Source of the DNA: Sphaerisporangium album
GTDB taxonomy: Bacteria; Actinomycetota; Actinomycetes; Streptosporangiales; Streptosporangiaceae
Reading direction: 5' to 3'
Length of the DNA: 64,000 nucleotides
Assembly: GCF_003323745.1 (NCBI RefSeq)
Contig: NZ_QOIL01000006.1
Span: 1 to 64,000 of the forward strand
In this document: piece by piece, positions 22,772 to 32,272 of the stretch
Position numbering within the stretch: the stretch's first letter is position 1
Layout: each line of letters begins with the position of its first letter
Notes under the pieces: model-generated
Told to the model about the DNA's origin: nothing
Seen by the model: only the letters and a program-made list of their open reading frames with translations
The model's database searches: none
Translations under genes and position numbers: made by a program

Positions 22772-24512
22772 CCGGCGCGGCGAGGAGCTTCTCCACCATC
22801 GCGGGCCGGAACAGGCCGCGTGAGCGCGCGGCGGGAGCGTTGAGGGCCTCGCGCACCATCTCCAGGAACGGGCCGTGGATGTGGCGGATCGCGGGCACCG
22901 GGAAGTACCCCTTCGGCCGGTCGATGACCTCGTCGGGGACCAGCCCGCGCGCGGCGGCCTTGAGCACGCCCTTGCCGCCCTCGGCCAGCTTGAGCTCGGG
23001 CGGGCACATCGCGGCCAGCTCGACGAGCTCGTGGTCGAGGAACGGCGTGCGCGCCTCCAGCCCGAAGGCCATGGTCATGTTGTCGACCCGCTTGACCGGG
23101 TCGTCGACCAGCATGACCTCGGTGTCCAGGCGCAGCACCGCGTCCAGCGCGGTGTCGGCGCCCGGCTCGGCCAGGTGTGCGCGGACGAACGCGCCGCTGA
23201 CGTCCTCGCCGACCAGGTACTCGGGTTCGAGGATCTCGGCCAGGTCCTCGTGCGGCCGGTCGAAGAAGACCTTCGCGTACGCCTCGGCCGCCCCGGCGCG
23301 GGGCACGTCGGCGAGCGGCGGGTACCAGTCGTAGCCGGCGAAGACCTCGTCGGCTCCCTGGCCGGACTGGACGACCTTGACGTGCCGGGACACCTCCTGC
23401 GACAGCAGGTGGAAGGCGACGCAGTCGTGGCTGACCATGGGCTCGCTCATCGCGGCCACGGCGCGGCCGAGCGCGGGCAGCAGCCGCGCGTCGTCCACCA
23501 TGATCTTGTGGTGGTCGGTGCCGAACCTCTGGGCCACGAGGTCGGAGTACGCGAACTCGTCCCCCGACTCGCCGCCGGCGGCGTGGAAGCCGACGCTGAA
23601 CGTCGCCAGGCCGTGCTGGCCCTCCTGCGCCAGCAGCGCGACGATCATGCTGGAGTCCAGCCCCCCGGACAGCAGCACGCCGACCGGCACGTCCGCGACC
23701 GTCCGGCGCCGCACGGCCACCCGCAGGGCGTCCAGCACGGCGTCCCGCCAGTCGCCCGCGTCCATCGGCCCCGCCGCCGTCTGCAGCACGTCGAGCTGCC
23801 CCTGGCGGACGGCCCCCTCGGCCGGGCGGGTGAACGGCGGGTTCCAGTACCGGTCGTCGCTGATTGCGCCGTCGGGCTCGATCGTGCGGACGGTGGCGGG
23901 CGGCAGCTTCTCGACCCCGGTCAGGATCGTCCGGGGCGAGGGCACCACCGAGTGGAACGTCATGTAGTGGTGCAGGGCGACCCGGTCGATGTCGGTGCGC
24001 ACGCCGCCGCCCGCGAGCAGCGCGGGCAGCGTCGAGGCGAACCGCAGGCGGGAGGCGTCCCGGGTGATGTAGAGCGGCTTGATGCCGAGGCGGTCGCGGC
24101 CGAGCACGACGCGGCCGGTGTCGCGCTCGGCGATCGCGAAGGCGAACATGCCCTTGAATCTCTCCACGCACCGGGGCCCCCAGTGGCGGTACGCCTTGAG
24201 CAGCACCTCGGTGTCGGATGTCGAGAAGAACCGGTGGCCCTCGGCGATCAGGACCTCGCGCAGCTCCCGGTAGTTGTAGAGGCAGCCGTTGAACACGCCC
24301 GCCAGGCCGGCCTCGGGGTCGGTCATCGGCTGCGATCCGCGCTCGGACAGGTCGATGATCTTCAGCCGCCGGTGTCCCAGAGCCACGGGGCCGAGCGACC
24401 ACAGGCCCGTGCCGTCGGGGCCCCGGTCCAGCATCGCCGCCGTCATGCGCTGGACGGCGGCGACGTCCGCCGCGTGCCCGTCGAAGCGGATCTCCCCGCT
24501 GAGGCCGCACAT
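22689..24512 (-). CDS. AsnB-type amidotransferase, N-acetylglutaminylglutamine amide family-like (TIGR03104)
   Basis: This 607-residue glutamine-dependent amidotransferase has an N-terminal class II glutaminase (catalytic Cys2 in MCGLSG, RGPDG, FNGCLYNYRELR) and a C-terminal synthetase domain with the ATP-pyrophosphatase loop SGGLDSS (282-288). KVVQSGQGADEVFAGYDWYP, DDPVKRVDNMTMAFGLEART and RPKGYFPVPA match what I recall of the amidotransferase that caps N-acetylglutaminylglutamine as its amide, more closely than housekeeping AsnB. It probably amidates the carboxyl end of a dipeptide. GGAGG lies seven bases before the ATG, which shares one base with the stop of the upstream ligase gene (TGATG), so translation is coupled. 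Confidence 0.85.
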   Translation of the reverse strand: MCGLSGEIRFDGHAADVAAVQRMTAAMLDRGPDGTGLWSLGPVALGHRRLKIIDLSERGSQPMTDPEAGLAGVFNGCLYNYRELREVLIAEGHRFFSTSDTEVLLKAYRHWGPRCVERFKGMFAFAIAERDTGRVVLGRDRLGIKPLYITRDASRLRFASTLPALLAGGGVRTDIDRVALHHYMTFHSVVPSPRTILTGVEKLPPATVRTIEPDGAISDDRYWNPPFTRPAEGAVRQGQLDVLQTAAGPMDAGDWRDAVLDALRVAVRRRTVADVPVGVLLSGGLDSSMIVALLAQEGQHGLATFSVGFHAAGGESGDEFAYSDLVAQRFGTDHHKIMVDDARLLPALGRAVAAMSEPMVSHDCVAFHLLSQEVSRHVKVVQSGQGADEVFAGYDWYPPLADVPRAGAAEAYAKVFFDRPHEDLAEILEPEYLVGEDVSGAFVRAHLAEPGADTALDAVLRLDTEVMLVDDPVKRVDNMTMAFGLEARTPFLDHELVELAAMCPPELKLAEGGKGVLKAAARGLVPDEVIDRPKGYFPVPAIRHIHGPFLEMVREALNAPAARSRGLFRPAMVEKLLAAPDDHRTTLGANALWQLGLLELWLQAQGV

Positions 24513-27043
24513 CAGACGGCCTCCCCGGACAGCAGCCAGGTATCTTTGGCTCCCCCGCCCATCGACGAGTTGACGATCATGCTCCCGGCGGGGGCGACGC
24601 GGCTCAGCGCCACCTGCGGGACGACGGCCTCCCGTCCGGAGAAGACGAACGCCCGCAGGTCCACCACGTGCGGGCGCATGCGGTCGCCGTCGAAGGTGGG
24701 GTGCGTGGACAGGCTCACGGTCTCCTGGGCCACCCAGCGCTCGGGCGCGGCGAGGATGTCCGCGCGGACGGCCTCCAGCTCGCGCCCCGAGGCGTCCCTG
24801 CCGATGATCACGCCCTGTCCTCCGAAGCCGTCCACCGGTTTGACCACGAGCTCCTCCAGGCGGTCGAGCACGTGCTCGCGGTCCTCGGGGTCGCGGCAGA
24901 GGTAGGTGGTGACGTTGGCGAGCAAAGGGCGTTCTCCCAGGTAGTAGTCGATGAGCCGGGGCACGTAGCGGTACAGGCTCTTGTCGTCGGCCACGCCGTT
25001 GCCCGGCGCGTTGGCCAGGGTGAGCGCGCCGGACTCGATCGCGTCGAGCAGCGCGGGGCCGATCGGGCCGTTCAGCAGCTCGTCCTCGTCGATCCTGCGG
25101 TACAGCACGTCCACCCGCTCCCCCGCGGCGTAGACGGCGCCGTCCCGCACCTCCAGCTGCGCGGGCTCGGCCAGGACCACGCCCATCTCCTCGGCGAGCG
25201 AGCGGTGCTCGTAGTAGGCGGGGTCCTCGCGCCCGGAGGTCACCACGCCGAGCCTCGCGCCGTCGGCCGCGGTGGCTTGGAGCAGGATGCGCTTCAGCAG
25301 CGACGCGGTGCCCTCGGGGTCCAGAACGCCCGAACGGTCCAGCTCGGGCAGAGCGTGGGCGGTGACGCGGCGATTGCCCGTGGCGTACCCGATGCCGGAG
25401 GGGACGCGCAGGTTGTCCTCCAGGACGGCCCAGCGCCCGGCCCCGTCGCGGGCGACGTCGAGCCCGGCGACCGAGCACCGGATCATGTCCTCGCGCACCC
25501 GCCACCCGGCGGGCCGGTATCCGGGCGACTCGTCCACGACCCAGGCGGGCAGCACGTGGTCCTTGATGACCTCGCGCCTGCCGTACACGTCGCGCAGGAA
25601 CGCCTCCAGGGCGCGCACGCGTTGCGGCATCCCCTCGCGGATCTTCGCCCAGTCGTCGGCGGCGACGAGCCTCGGCACCAGATCCAGCGGCATCCGCTCC
25701 CGGCCCTCGGTCACCTCCTCGTCCTTGACGCGGAAGGTCATGCCGATCTCGCGCATGTACCGGTCGCGCTCGGCCTCGCGCTCGCGCAGTTCCACGGCGC
25801 CGAGCCGGTCGAGCACCCCGAAGACCGGCTGGTAGGGCTGGCGGACGGTGCCCTCGATGACGGCCTCGTCCCGCACGGCCTCGTAACCCTTGAGCAGGCT
25901 GGTCGCGAGGTCGGGGACGGGGCCGCCGAACGCCGCCTGCCAGCCTTCCGAGCGCGTCTCGGCGACGAGCAGGTCCACGACGTCGGCGAGGGTCCCGCCG
26001 TCGCCGATGACGCGGCGCTGCCGGGTGGCCGAGCTGCCCCGGGCCAGCGCCTCCTCGGCCAGAGCCGTCACGATCTCCCAGTCGCCGGTGGCCTCCAGCT
26101 GGGGACGCAGGCCCGTGATCGTCCGCCTGACGACCTCGGCGGCGGGCATGGGCGTGCCCTCGTGCGGGTCCACGAGCACGCCTTCCAGGCCCGAGCGCGC
26201 CGAGCGCCAGGTCGCGGCGCGGACGATCTCCATGCCGTCGTCCTGGGGCGGCTCCTCGTTCTGGACGGCGCGCAGCTCGCGCAGCACGATCGCACGGAAG
26301 ATCCCGGCGAGCAGGACGACGTCCTCGACGCGGGGGCAGGCGTCGCACATGCGCAGCTCGATGGTGGGGACGTGCGCCGACGGCCGGACGTCGAAGTAGA
26401 TCATCCCCGGGTCCATGATCACGCCGGAGCGCACGAGGTCGGCGACGACCCGGTCGTACTCGGCGGCGGAGGCGAACTTGCGCACCGGGCCCGTGGTGGG
26501 CCAGCGCTGCCACACCAGCGTGCGGTAACTGGCGTAGCCGCTGTCGGTGCCGAGCCAGAAGGGTGAGCTGGCGCTGAGCGCGAGCAGCGGCGGCAGGTAC
26601 CTGGCCACGCGGTGGGCGACGTTGACCGCGAGGTCGCGGTCGGCCACGTCCACGTGCACCTGCGCGCCGCAGATGAGCTGCTCGCGGGTGAGGAGCTGGT
26701 AGTCCTCCAGCATCTGCTCGTATCGGGCGTCCGGCGAGATCTCCAGCGCGGCCGGGTCCACGAGCGGCACCGTGCCCGCCGCCACGATGCCGAGCCCGAG
26801 CCCGTCGGCGGCCTCGATGACCGTGCGGCGCAGCGCGGTGAGATCCTGCCCGAGGTCCTCCAGCCGCACGTACGGGCGGCTGTTGGACTCGACGACCGAG
26901 CGTTGCAACTCCTGGGTGAAACGCCGGTCGGGCAGCCTTTGGAGGAGGTTGCCCGCGCGTGGCACCAGGTGGCGAGTCTCAAGATCCACGACGTGGAACT
27001 CCTCTTCGACGCCTACGGCGACCGACTCCGCGAGACCCGTCAT
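24512..27043 (-). CDS. Fusion of GCS2 carboxylate-amine ligase and circularly permuted ATP-grasp ligase
   Basis: One 843-residue protein combines two peptide-bond-forming folds. Residues 1-370 are a glutamate-cysteine ligase type 2 (YbdK) domain: VGVEEEFHVVD, HVDVADRDLAVNVAHR, PFWLGTDSGYASYR, TIELRMCDACP. Residues 400-843 are a type 2 circularly permuted ATP-grasp (DUF404/407-like): VLEDNLRVPSGIGYATGNR, VDVLYRRIDEDEL, TLANAPGNGVADDK, VVKPVDGFGGQGVIIG, and the end SMGGGAKDTW. Together they could join two or three amino-acid units without a ribosome. The ATG has AAGGA seven bases upstream. It precedes the coupled AsnB gene. The substrates are unknown; Glu-containing peptides are the usual products of both families. 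Confidence 0.85.
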   Translation of the reverse strand: MTGLAESVAVGVEEEFHVVDLETRHLVPRAGNLLQRLPDRRFTQELQRSVVESNSRPYVRLEDLGQDLTALRRTVIEAADGLGLGIVAAGTVPLVDPAALEISPDARYEQMLEDYQLLTREQLICGAQVHVDVADRDLAVNVAHRVARYLPPLLALSASSPFWLGTDSGYASYRTLVWQRWPTTGPVRKFASAAEYDRVVADLVRSGVIMDPGMIYFDVRPSAHVPTIELRMCDACPRVEDVVLLAGIFRAIVLRELRAVQNEEPPQDDGMEIVRAATWRSARSGLEGVLVDPHEGTPMPAAEVVRRTITGLRPQLEATGDWEIVTALAEEALARGSSATRQRRVIGDGGTLADVVDLLVAETRSEGWQAAFGGPVPDLATSLLKGYEAVRDEAVIEGTVRQPYQPVFGVLDRLGAVELREREAERDRYMREIGMTFRVKDEEVTEGRERMPLDLVPRLVAADDWAKIREGMPQRVRALEAFLRDVYGRREVIKDHVLPAWVVDESPGYRPAGWRVREDMIRCSVAGLDVARDGAGRWAVLEDNLRVPSGIGYATGNRRVTAHALPELDRSGVLDPEGTASLLKRILLQATAADGARLGVVTSGREDPAYYEHRSLAEEMGVVLAEPAQLEVRDGAVYAAGERVDVLYRRIDEDELLNGPIGPALLDAIESGALTLANAPGNGVADDKSLYRYVPRLIDYYLGERPLLANVTTYLCRDPEDREHVLDRLEELVVKPVDGFGGQGVIIGRDASGRELEAVRADILAAPERWVAQETVSLSTHPTFDGDRMRPHVVDLRAFVFSGREAVVPQVALSRVAPAGSMIVNSSMGGGAKDTWLLSGEAV

Positions 27044-27142
27044 TCCATCGTCCTTCTCCCGTTTGTCCAGGGGTGTTTCAGGAGCTTCTGCCCAGAAACC
27101 ACCTAGATGCACGTAACGATGGAAATCTTCGCCCTGTGATGT

Positions 27143-27730
27143 TCAGACGCCCCGCGGACGGCCGCCCGGCACCGTGAGCGAGGCGAGCAGCGTCTCTATG
27201 GCGTCCAGCCGGCGGTTCAGCGCGGCGATGTCCGCCTTGTCCGCGCTCTGCTCCTCCGGCCGCAGCGTGAGCACCAGATGCCCGGTCTCGGCCAGCTCGC
27301 CGACCTGGACCTCGCGGATCTCGTCGCCGTTCTGGATGCGCACGGCGTGCTCCAGCTCCTTGGTGGACATCGCGAGGCGGCGCAGGTTCTCGGTCACCGG
27401 ACGGCCGTCACGGATGACGATCGTCGAGGTGCCCTGGAGCAGCCGCGAGACCCACGCGTACCGCACGGACAGGTGGTTGAGCAGCTCGTTGACGACGACG
27501 AGCGTGACCGCGCCGACGACACCGCCCGCCAGGCTGTTGTCGTTCCCGATCACCGCGTTCTGCACGACGTTGGAGAGCAGGAAGATCACCACGAAGTCGA
27601 ACGTGTTGAGTCCCGCCATGTTGCGCTTGCCCGCCACGCGGAAGATCACGACGATCAGGGCGTAGACCAGGACGGTCCTGAGCAGCTTCTCGGCCACCGG
27701 GAGCTGGAAGGTGAACATGTCGTGCCACAC
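27143..27730 (-). CDS. DUF421 (YetF-like) membrane protein
   Basis: This 195-residue protein has three N-terminal helices followed by the DUF421 domain: RVAGKRNMAGLNTFDFVVIFLLSN, then a soluble portion with TSTIVIRDGRPVTENLRRLAMSTKEL. The family occurs in sporulating Gram-positives and stress settings; its function is unknown. A C-terminal coiled segment (DIAALNRRLDAIETLLASL) may mediate assembly. The GTG start has AGGAG seven bases upstream. It lies 99 bases upstream of the ligase gene on the same strand and may be its first operon partner. Confidence 0.85.
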   Translation of the reverse strand: MWHDMFTFQLPVAEKLLRTVLVYALIVVIFRVAGKRNMAGLNTFDFVVIFLLSNVVQNAVIGNDNSLAGGVVGAVTLVVVNELLNHLSVRYAWVSRLLQGTSTIVIRDGRPVTENLRRLAMSTKELEHAVRIQNGDEIREVQVGELAETGHLVLTLRPEEQSADKADIAALNRRLDAIETLLASLTVPGGRPRGV

Positions 27731-27829
27731 GGGAGGTCTCCTCGTCGCAAGCGTCGCGCCGATCCCTCCGCCCACGGCGGGGCGGAGGTTCGTACGGAGC
27801 GGGCGCCCGTACGAACCTCCTATCATGCG

Positions 27830-29233
27830 TCAGGAGTCGAAGCCGAGCCCCAGCCGGTCCAGGGTGCGCAGCCACAGGTTGCGCCGTCCCTGGTGGGCGT
27901 CCGCCTGGGCGATCGACCAGCGGGTGAGCTGGATGACCCCCGAGCGGATCGGCTCCGGCGGGAACGGAACCGGCTTCTCACGCACCATGCGCAGCTCGGT
28001 GCGCTCGGTCGGCTCTCCCTCCAGCAGGTCCAGCATCACGTTGGCGCCGAACCGCGTCGCGCCCACGCCCATCCCCGTGTACCCGACCGCGTAGGCCAGC
28101 CGCCCCTTGTGCGCCGTCCCGTAGAACGCGCTGAAGCGGCTGCAGGTGTCGATCACCCCGCCCCAGCGGTGCGTGAACCGCACGCCGGCGAGCTGCGGGA
28201 AGGTGGAGGAGAAGTGCGCGGCCAGGGTCGCGAACGTCGCGTCCCTCTGCTCGTACTCCTGCCTGACCCTGCCCCCGTTGAAGTACACCGCGTCGTACCC
28301 GCCCCACAGGACGCGGTTGTCGGCGGTCAGCCGGTAGTAGTGGAACTGGTTCCCGCCGTCGCCGACGCCCTGCCGGTTGCGCCAGCCCACCGACGCGAGC
28401 TGCTCCGCCGTGAGCGGCTCGGTCATCAGCGCGTAGTCGTACACCGGCACCAGGAAGTTGCGCAGCCGCCCGAGCAGCGGCGGGAACACCCCAGTGCCGA
28501 GGGCGACCCTGGCCGCCCGCACGGCGCCGTGCGGGGTGGTCAGCTCCATGGTCGTCCCGTCGTCCCTCAGCGAGCGCACCGGGCTGCGCTCGTAGATGCG
28601 GACGCCGAGCGACAGGCACGCCGCGCGCAGTCCCCACGCCAGGCGGGCGGGGTCGAGCATCGCGCAGCCGCCCCGGTCCCACTGACCGCCGACGTAGGTG
28701 GGCGAGTCCACCTCGGCGCGGACCTGTTCGGCGTTGAGCAGCCGCATGTCCAGGCCGAGCTCGCGGGCGATGCCCGTCTCCTCGGCCATCGCGTCGAGCT
28801 GCCACGGCTCGGTGGCCACGTGCAGCTCGCCGGTGCGCTCGAACGCGCAGTCGATGTCGTACTTGGCGACCGTCCGCTCGATCTCGTCGAGGTTCTCCCC
28901 GCCCAGGCGGACGAGCGTGGAGATCTCGCGGGGCCAGCGGCTGAGGCCGTTGCCGAGCCCGTGGGTGAGGCTCGCGAGGCAGAAGCCTCCGTTACGGCCG
29001 GAGGCCGCCCAGCCGACGCGCCTGCCCTCCAGCAGGACCACGTCGAGCGAGGGGTCGCGTTCCTTGGCCATCAAGGCCGCCCAGAGGCCGGAGAAGCCGC
29101 CGCCGACCACGGCCAGGTCGGCGGTCGTGTTCTCGAAGAGCCGCGGCAGCGGCTCGGGTTTGTCCGGACTGTCCAACCAGTACGGCTTACGCTCCGCGTC
29201 AGCCAGTGCTTTCAGCGGATCCACACATTTCAC
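27830..29233 (-). CDS. FAD-dependent amine oxidase, PuuB/OrdL-like
   Basis: This 467-residue flavoprotein of the DAO family has the dinucleotide fold ADLAVVGGGFSGLWAAL near residue 40, the GWAASGRNGGF loop typical of gamma-glutamylputrescine oxidase-type enzymes, and the C-terminal FAD segment VGYTGMGVGATRFGAN. It probably oxidises a polyamine or an N-substituted amine to an aldehyde. It lies just downstream of potCBDA and shares the locus with an aminobutyraldehyde dehydrogenase, which would take the aldehyde. The start GTG is weakly supported; GTG at 29224 is an alternative. Confidence 0.87.
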   Translation of the reverse strand: MKCVDPLKALADAERKPYWLDSPDKPEPLPRLFENTTADLAVVGGGFSGLWAALMAKERDPSLDVVLLEGRRVGWAASGRNGGFCLASLTHGLGNGLSRWPREISTLVRLGGENLDEIERTVAKYDIDCAFERTGELHVATEPWQLDAMAEETGIARELGLDMRLLNAEQVRAEVDSPTYVGGQWDRGGCAMLDPARLAWGLRAACLSLGVRIYERSPVRSLRDDGTTMELTTPHGAVRAARVALGTGVFPPLLGRLRNFLVPVYDYALMTEPLTAEQLASVGWRNRQGVGDGGNQFHYYRLTADNRVLWGGYDAVYFNGGRVRQEYEQRDATFATLAAHFSSTFPQLAGVRFTHRWGGVIDTCSRFSAFYGTAHKGRLAYAVGYTGMGVGATRFGANVMLDLLEGEPTERTELRMVREKPVPFPPEPIRSGVIQLTRWSIAQADAHQGRRNLWLRTLDRLGLGFDS

Positions 29234-29308
29234 GTCCCAACGAACAGCGTCGTTTTTCCCTGGGCCGGGAACGCCGTGTTCCCGGTGCCAGGCGGGTGTT
29301 TCCCGTCT

Positions 29309-30160
29309 CTAGGTGCGGCGGCGCGAGGTCACGGTGTTGATCACCGCGATGACCACGCCCACCGCGAAGATGAGGGTGCCGAGGATGTTGACCTGCGGGG
29401 GCACGCCGATGCGGACCGCGCCGTAGATCCACAGGGGGAAGGTGATCGTCGCCCCGCTGGTGAACTGCGTGATGACGAAGTCGTCGATCGACAGGGCGAA
29501 GGCGAGCAGCGCGCCGGAGACCACACCCGGCAGGATCATCGGGAACGTGACCCGCCAGAACGTGATCCACGTGGAGGCGCCGAGGTCGCGCGCGGCCTCC
29601 TCCACCGACGCGTCCAGGCCCACCACGCGGGCCCGCACGGTCACCGCGACGAACGAGACCGAGAACAGCACGTGCGCCAGCACGATCGTCGTGTACCCCG
29701 TCTGCACGCCCAGGCTGATGAACAGCGACAGCAGCGAGGCGCCCATGACCAGCTCGGGCGAGGAGATCGCCGCGAACATCACCAGGTTGGTCGGCCCCTG
29801 GCCGCGGAAGCGGTAGCGGCCCAGGGCGATGCCCATCAGCGTGCCGAGCACGGTGGTGACGAGCGTGGCCAGCAGGGCGATGCTGATCGAGTTCGTGACG
29901 GCGGTGGTCAGGTCGGGGTAGTCCCCGAGCCGGCCCCACCACTTGAAGGTGAACCCCTGCCAGCTCACGTTCGACTTGCTCTTGGTGTCGTTGAAGCCGA
30001 ACGCGATCATCACCGCGATCGGCGCGAACAGCCAGAGCAGGACGAGCCACGTGTAGCCGTAGAGAAGGCGGTCGCCCCACCGGGCGCGCGGGCGCCTCGG
30101 CGCGCCCACCGGCGCCTGCCGGGCCTCGGCGGGCAGGGCCGGGCTGAGTGAACCGCTCAT
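29309..30160 (-). CDS. potC: Polyamine ABC transporter permease, PotC-like
   Basis: This 283-residue inner membrane permease has six helices. The EAA loop that contacts the ATPase is EEAARDLGASTWITFWRV, followed by PMILPG. The charged N-terminal 30 residues (APRRPRARWGD) are cytoplasmic. The ATG overlaps the TGA of potB by four bases (ATGA), so the subunits are translated together. Substrate specificity (putrescine or spermidine) is inferred from the neighbours. Confidence 0.9.
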   Translation of the reverse strand: MSGSLSPALPAEARQAPVGAPRRPRARWGDRLLYGYTWLVLLWLFAPIAVMIAFGFNDTKSKSNVSWQGFTFKWWGRLGDYPDLTTAVTNSISIALLATLVTTVLGTLMGIALGRYRFRGQGPTNLVMFAAISSPELVMGASLLSLFISLGVQTGYTTIVLAHVLFSVSFVAVTVRARVVGLDASVEEAARDLGASTWITFWRVTFPMILPGVVSGALLAFALSIDDFVITQFTSGATITFPLWIYGAVRIGVPPQVNILGTLIFAVGVVIAVINTVTSRRRT

Positions 30161-31011
30161 CGCGCCGCCGCCTCCAGGACGTTCTCGGTGCCGAGGGCCT
30201 TGGCGTAGGCGAAGATGCCGATGAGCATCGCCGCCATGAGGATGAACGACAGCGCCGCGCCAGCCGGATAGTCGTTGTTCACGAGATACTCCGTCTGGAT
30301 GATGTTACCGATCATGGTATTCGCCGGGCCGCCCAGGATCGAGGCGTTCACGTAGTCCGCCGTCATCGGCACGAACGTCATCAGAACGCCCGCGAACACC
30401 CCGGGCAGCGACAGCGGCAGCACGATCCTGAGGAACGAGTCGCGGCGCGTCGCGTACAGGTCCTGCGCCGCCTCGACGACCCGCGGGTCCACGCGCTCCA
30501 GCGCGACGTAGATCGGCAGCACCATGAACGGCAGGTAGTTGTACGTCAGCCCGCCAATCACCGCCACCGTCGTCTGCAGCACGTGGAAGTCCGCCGGCAG
30601 CAGCCCGACGTCCTTCAGGGGCTGCAGCAGGATGCCGTCGTCGGCGAGCAGGAACTTCCACGACACCGTCCGCAGCACGAACGAGACGAAGAACGGCAGC
30701 AGCACCAGCAGCAGGTACGTCGACTTGCGCGCGCCCGCCTTGAAGGCGATCCAGTAGGCCACCGGGTAGGCGAGCAGGATGGTCAGCGCCGTCCCCGCCA
30801 GCCCGTACCCGGCCGAGCGCAGGAACTGCGTCTTGTACTCGCCGAGCGCATTGCCGAAGTTGGCCAGGTGGAAGGTCTGGACGAAGCCGTTGACGACGTC
30901 GCCCTCCTGGGTGGAGACCGACGCCATGAACACCAGCGGCACCACCAGGAAGCACAGCAGCCAGAGCCCGCCCGGGAGGATCAGGAGGTATGGCGCGATC
31001 TTCTGTCTCAC
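30157..31011 (-). CDS. potB: Polyamine ABC transporter permease, PotB-like
   Basis: This 284-residue permease of six helices begins at GTG, four bases after the potD stop, with AGGG in the end of potD as ribosome-binding site. The EAA motif reads VEAAQDLYATRRDSFLRIVLPLS. NYLPFMVLPIYVALERVDP is typical of PotB. It forms the heterodimeric channel with PotC. Confidence 0.9.
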   Translation of the reverse strand: MRQKIAPYLLILPGGLWLLCFLVVPLVFMASVSTQEGDVVNGFVQTFHLANFGNALGEYKTQFLRSAGYGLAGTALTILLAYPVAYWIAFKAGARKSTYLLLVLLPFFVSFVLRTVSWKFLLADDGILLQPLKDVGLLPADFHVLQTTVAVIGGLTYNYLPFMVLPIYVALERVDPRVVEAAQDLYATRRDSFLRIVLPLSLPGVFAGVLMTFVPMTADYVNASILGGPANTMIGNIIQTEYLVNNDYPAGAALSFILMAAMLIGIFAYAKALGTENVLEAAAR

Positions 31012-31015
31012 GGCA

Positions 31016-32272
31016 CTAGCCCTGCGTGATCGGCTGGAAGATTCCCTCGAAGGCCTTCTCCTCGGCCGGGGTCAGGGACTTGTAGGAGCGCAGCCTGGCC
31101 ATGTCGGACTCGGAGGGGAAGATCAACGGGCTGGTGGCGGCCAGTTCCAGGGCCTTCTTGTCGTCCCCGCTCGCCTTGGCCGCGTCGGCCTTGATGACCT
31201 CCTGCGCGGCGGGCACGGGGGTGATGTAGGTGATGTACTCGGCCAGGTGCGCGGCGATCTCGGGCTTGTAGACGTAGTCCATCATCGCCAGCGCGTCGAC
31301 CGGGTTCTGCGCGGTCTTGGGGATGCACATGTTGTCGGTCCAGATCGTCGCGCCCTCCTCGGGGACGACGAACTTCAGGTCCTGCCCCTCGGCGATCTGC
31401 TGGTAGATGTCGCCGGACCAGGCCATGCACATCCAGATGTCCCCGCGGACCAGCGCGTCCACGTAGTCGTTCTCGTAGTACTTGCGGACGAGACCGGCGT
31501 CGCGCTGCTGCTGGAGCTTCTGCCCCGCCTTCTCCCAGTCGGCCTGCACGGACTTGTCCGGGTCGACGCCGAGGGCGAACAACGCGAAGTTCGCAATCTC
31601 CTGGGCGTCGAGCATCATGCCGACCTTGCCCTTGTACTTGGGGTTCCACAGCTCCTGGATGCTGGTGATGTCCCCGTCGACGTACTTCGGGTTGTACGCG
31701 ATGCCCGTCAGGCCCGACTGCCAGGGCACGGTGTAGGCGTTGCCCGGGTCGTAGGACGGGTTCTTGTACTTGGCCCCCACGTTGGCGTTGAACGTCGGCA
31801 GCTTGGAGTGGTCGAGCGGCACCAGGTAGCCGAGCGCCATGGCGCGGCCGAGGTGGATGCCGTTCGTCATCACCATCATGTCGAAGCCGATGTCCTGCCC
31901 GGCGGCCAGCTGCGGCTGGATCTTGCCGAACCAGGTGGAGTTGTCCTGGATGGCCTCCTGGTAGGTCACCTGGATGCCGGTGTCCTTGGTGAACGCCTCC
32001 AGGGTCGGGTAGGAGTTCCCCTTCTTCTCCATGTACAGCGGCCAGTTGGCCCACCGCAGGACGCCGTTCTTCTTCTTGTCGGCCCAGTACCCGGCGGCGG
32101 CGCTCGGCTTCGGCGGCTCGACCTTCTTGCCCTGGACGCCGCACGCGGCCAGGCCCAGCGCGGCGGCGGACAGCCCTCCGAGGCGCAGCGCGTCGCGGCG
32201 GGTGAGGGAGGAACGGGTGCGGCTCTGGGTCAGGCCGCGCAGGAACGCGAGATCACGTGGAGGGGTGGTCAT
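31016..32272 (-). CDS. potD: Polyamine-binding lipoprotein, PotD-like
   Basis: This 418-residue extracellular binding protein delivers polyamine to the permease. The signal shows a Tat-like LTRRDALRLGG and the lipobox LAAC, so the mature protein is lipid-anchored. LRWANWPLYMEKKG and FMxxxNxHLGRAM-like MTNGIHLGRAMALGYLVPLD, plus the acidic and aromatic pocket residues in YTVPWQSGLTGIAYNP and AWSGDIYQQIAEG, fit PotD/PotF. The ATG overlaps the potA stop by four bases. Confidence 0.9.
   Translation of the reverse strand: MTTPPRDLAFLRGLTQSRTRSSLTRRDALRLGGLSAAALGLAACGVQGKKVEPPKPSAAAGYWADKKKNGVLRWANWPLYMEKKGNSYPTLEAFTKDTGIQVTYQEAIQDNSTWFGKIQPQLAAGQDIGFDMMVMTNGIHLGRAMALGYLVPLDHSKLPTFNANVGAKYKNPSYDPGNAYTVPWQSGLTGIAYNPKYVDGDITSIQELWNPKYKGKVGMMLDAQEIANFALFALGVDPDKSVQADWEKAGQKLQQQRDAGLVRKYYENDYVDALVRGDIWMCMAWSGDIYQQIAEGQDLKFVVPEEGATIWTDNMCIPKTAQNPVDALAMMDYVYKPEIAAHLAEYITYITPVPAAQEVIKADAAKASGDDKKALELAATSPLIFPSESDMARLRSYKSLTPAEEKAFEGIFQPITQG

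Noticed and set aside
22689-24512. Housekeeping asparagine synthetase
   Set aside because: The operon with two peptide ligases and the sequence around VVQSGQGADEVFAGY and RPKGYFPVPA fit the peptide-amide amidotransferase group better.
24513-26513. Long open extension upstream of asnB
   Set aside because: The glutaminase Cys must follow the initiator Met (MCGLSG), so the start is at 24512; the extension is a shadow of the ligase gene.
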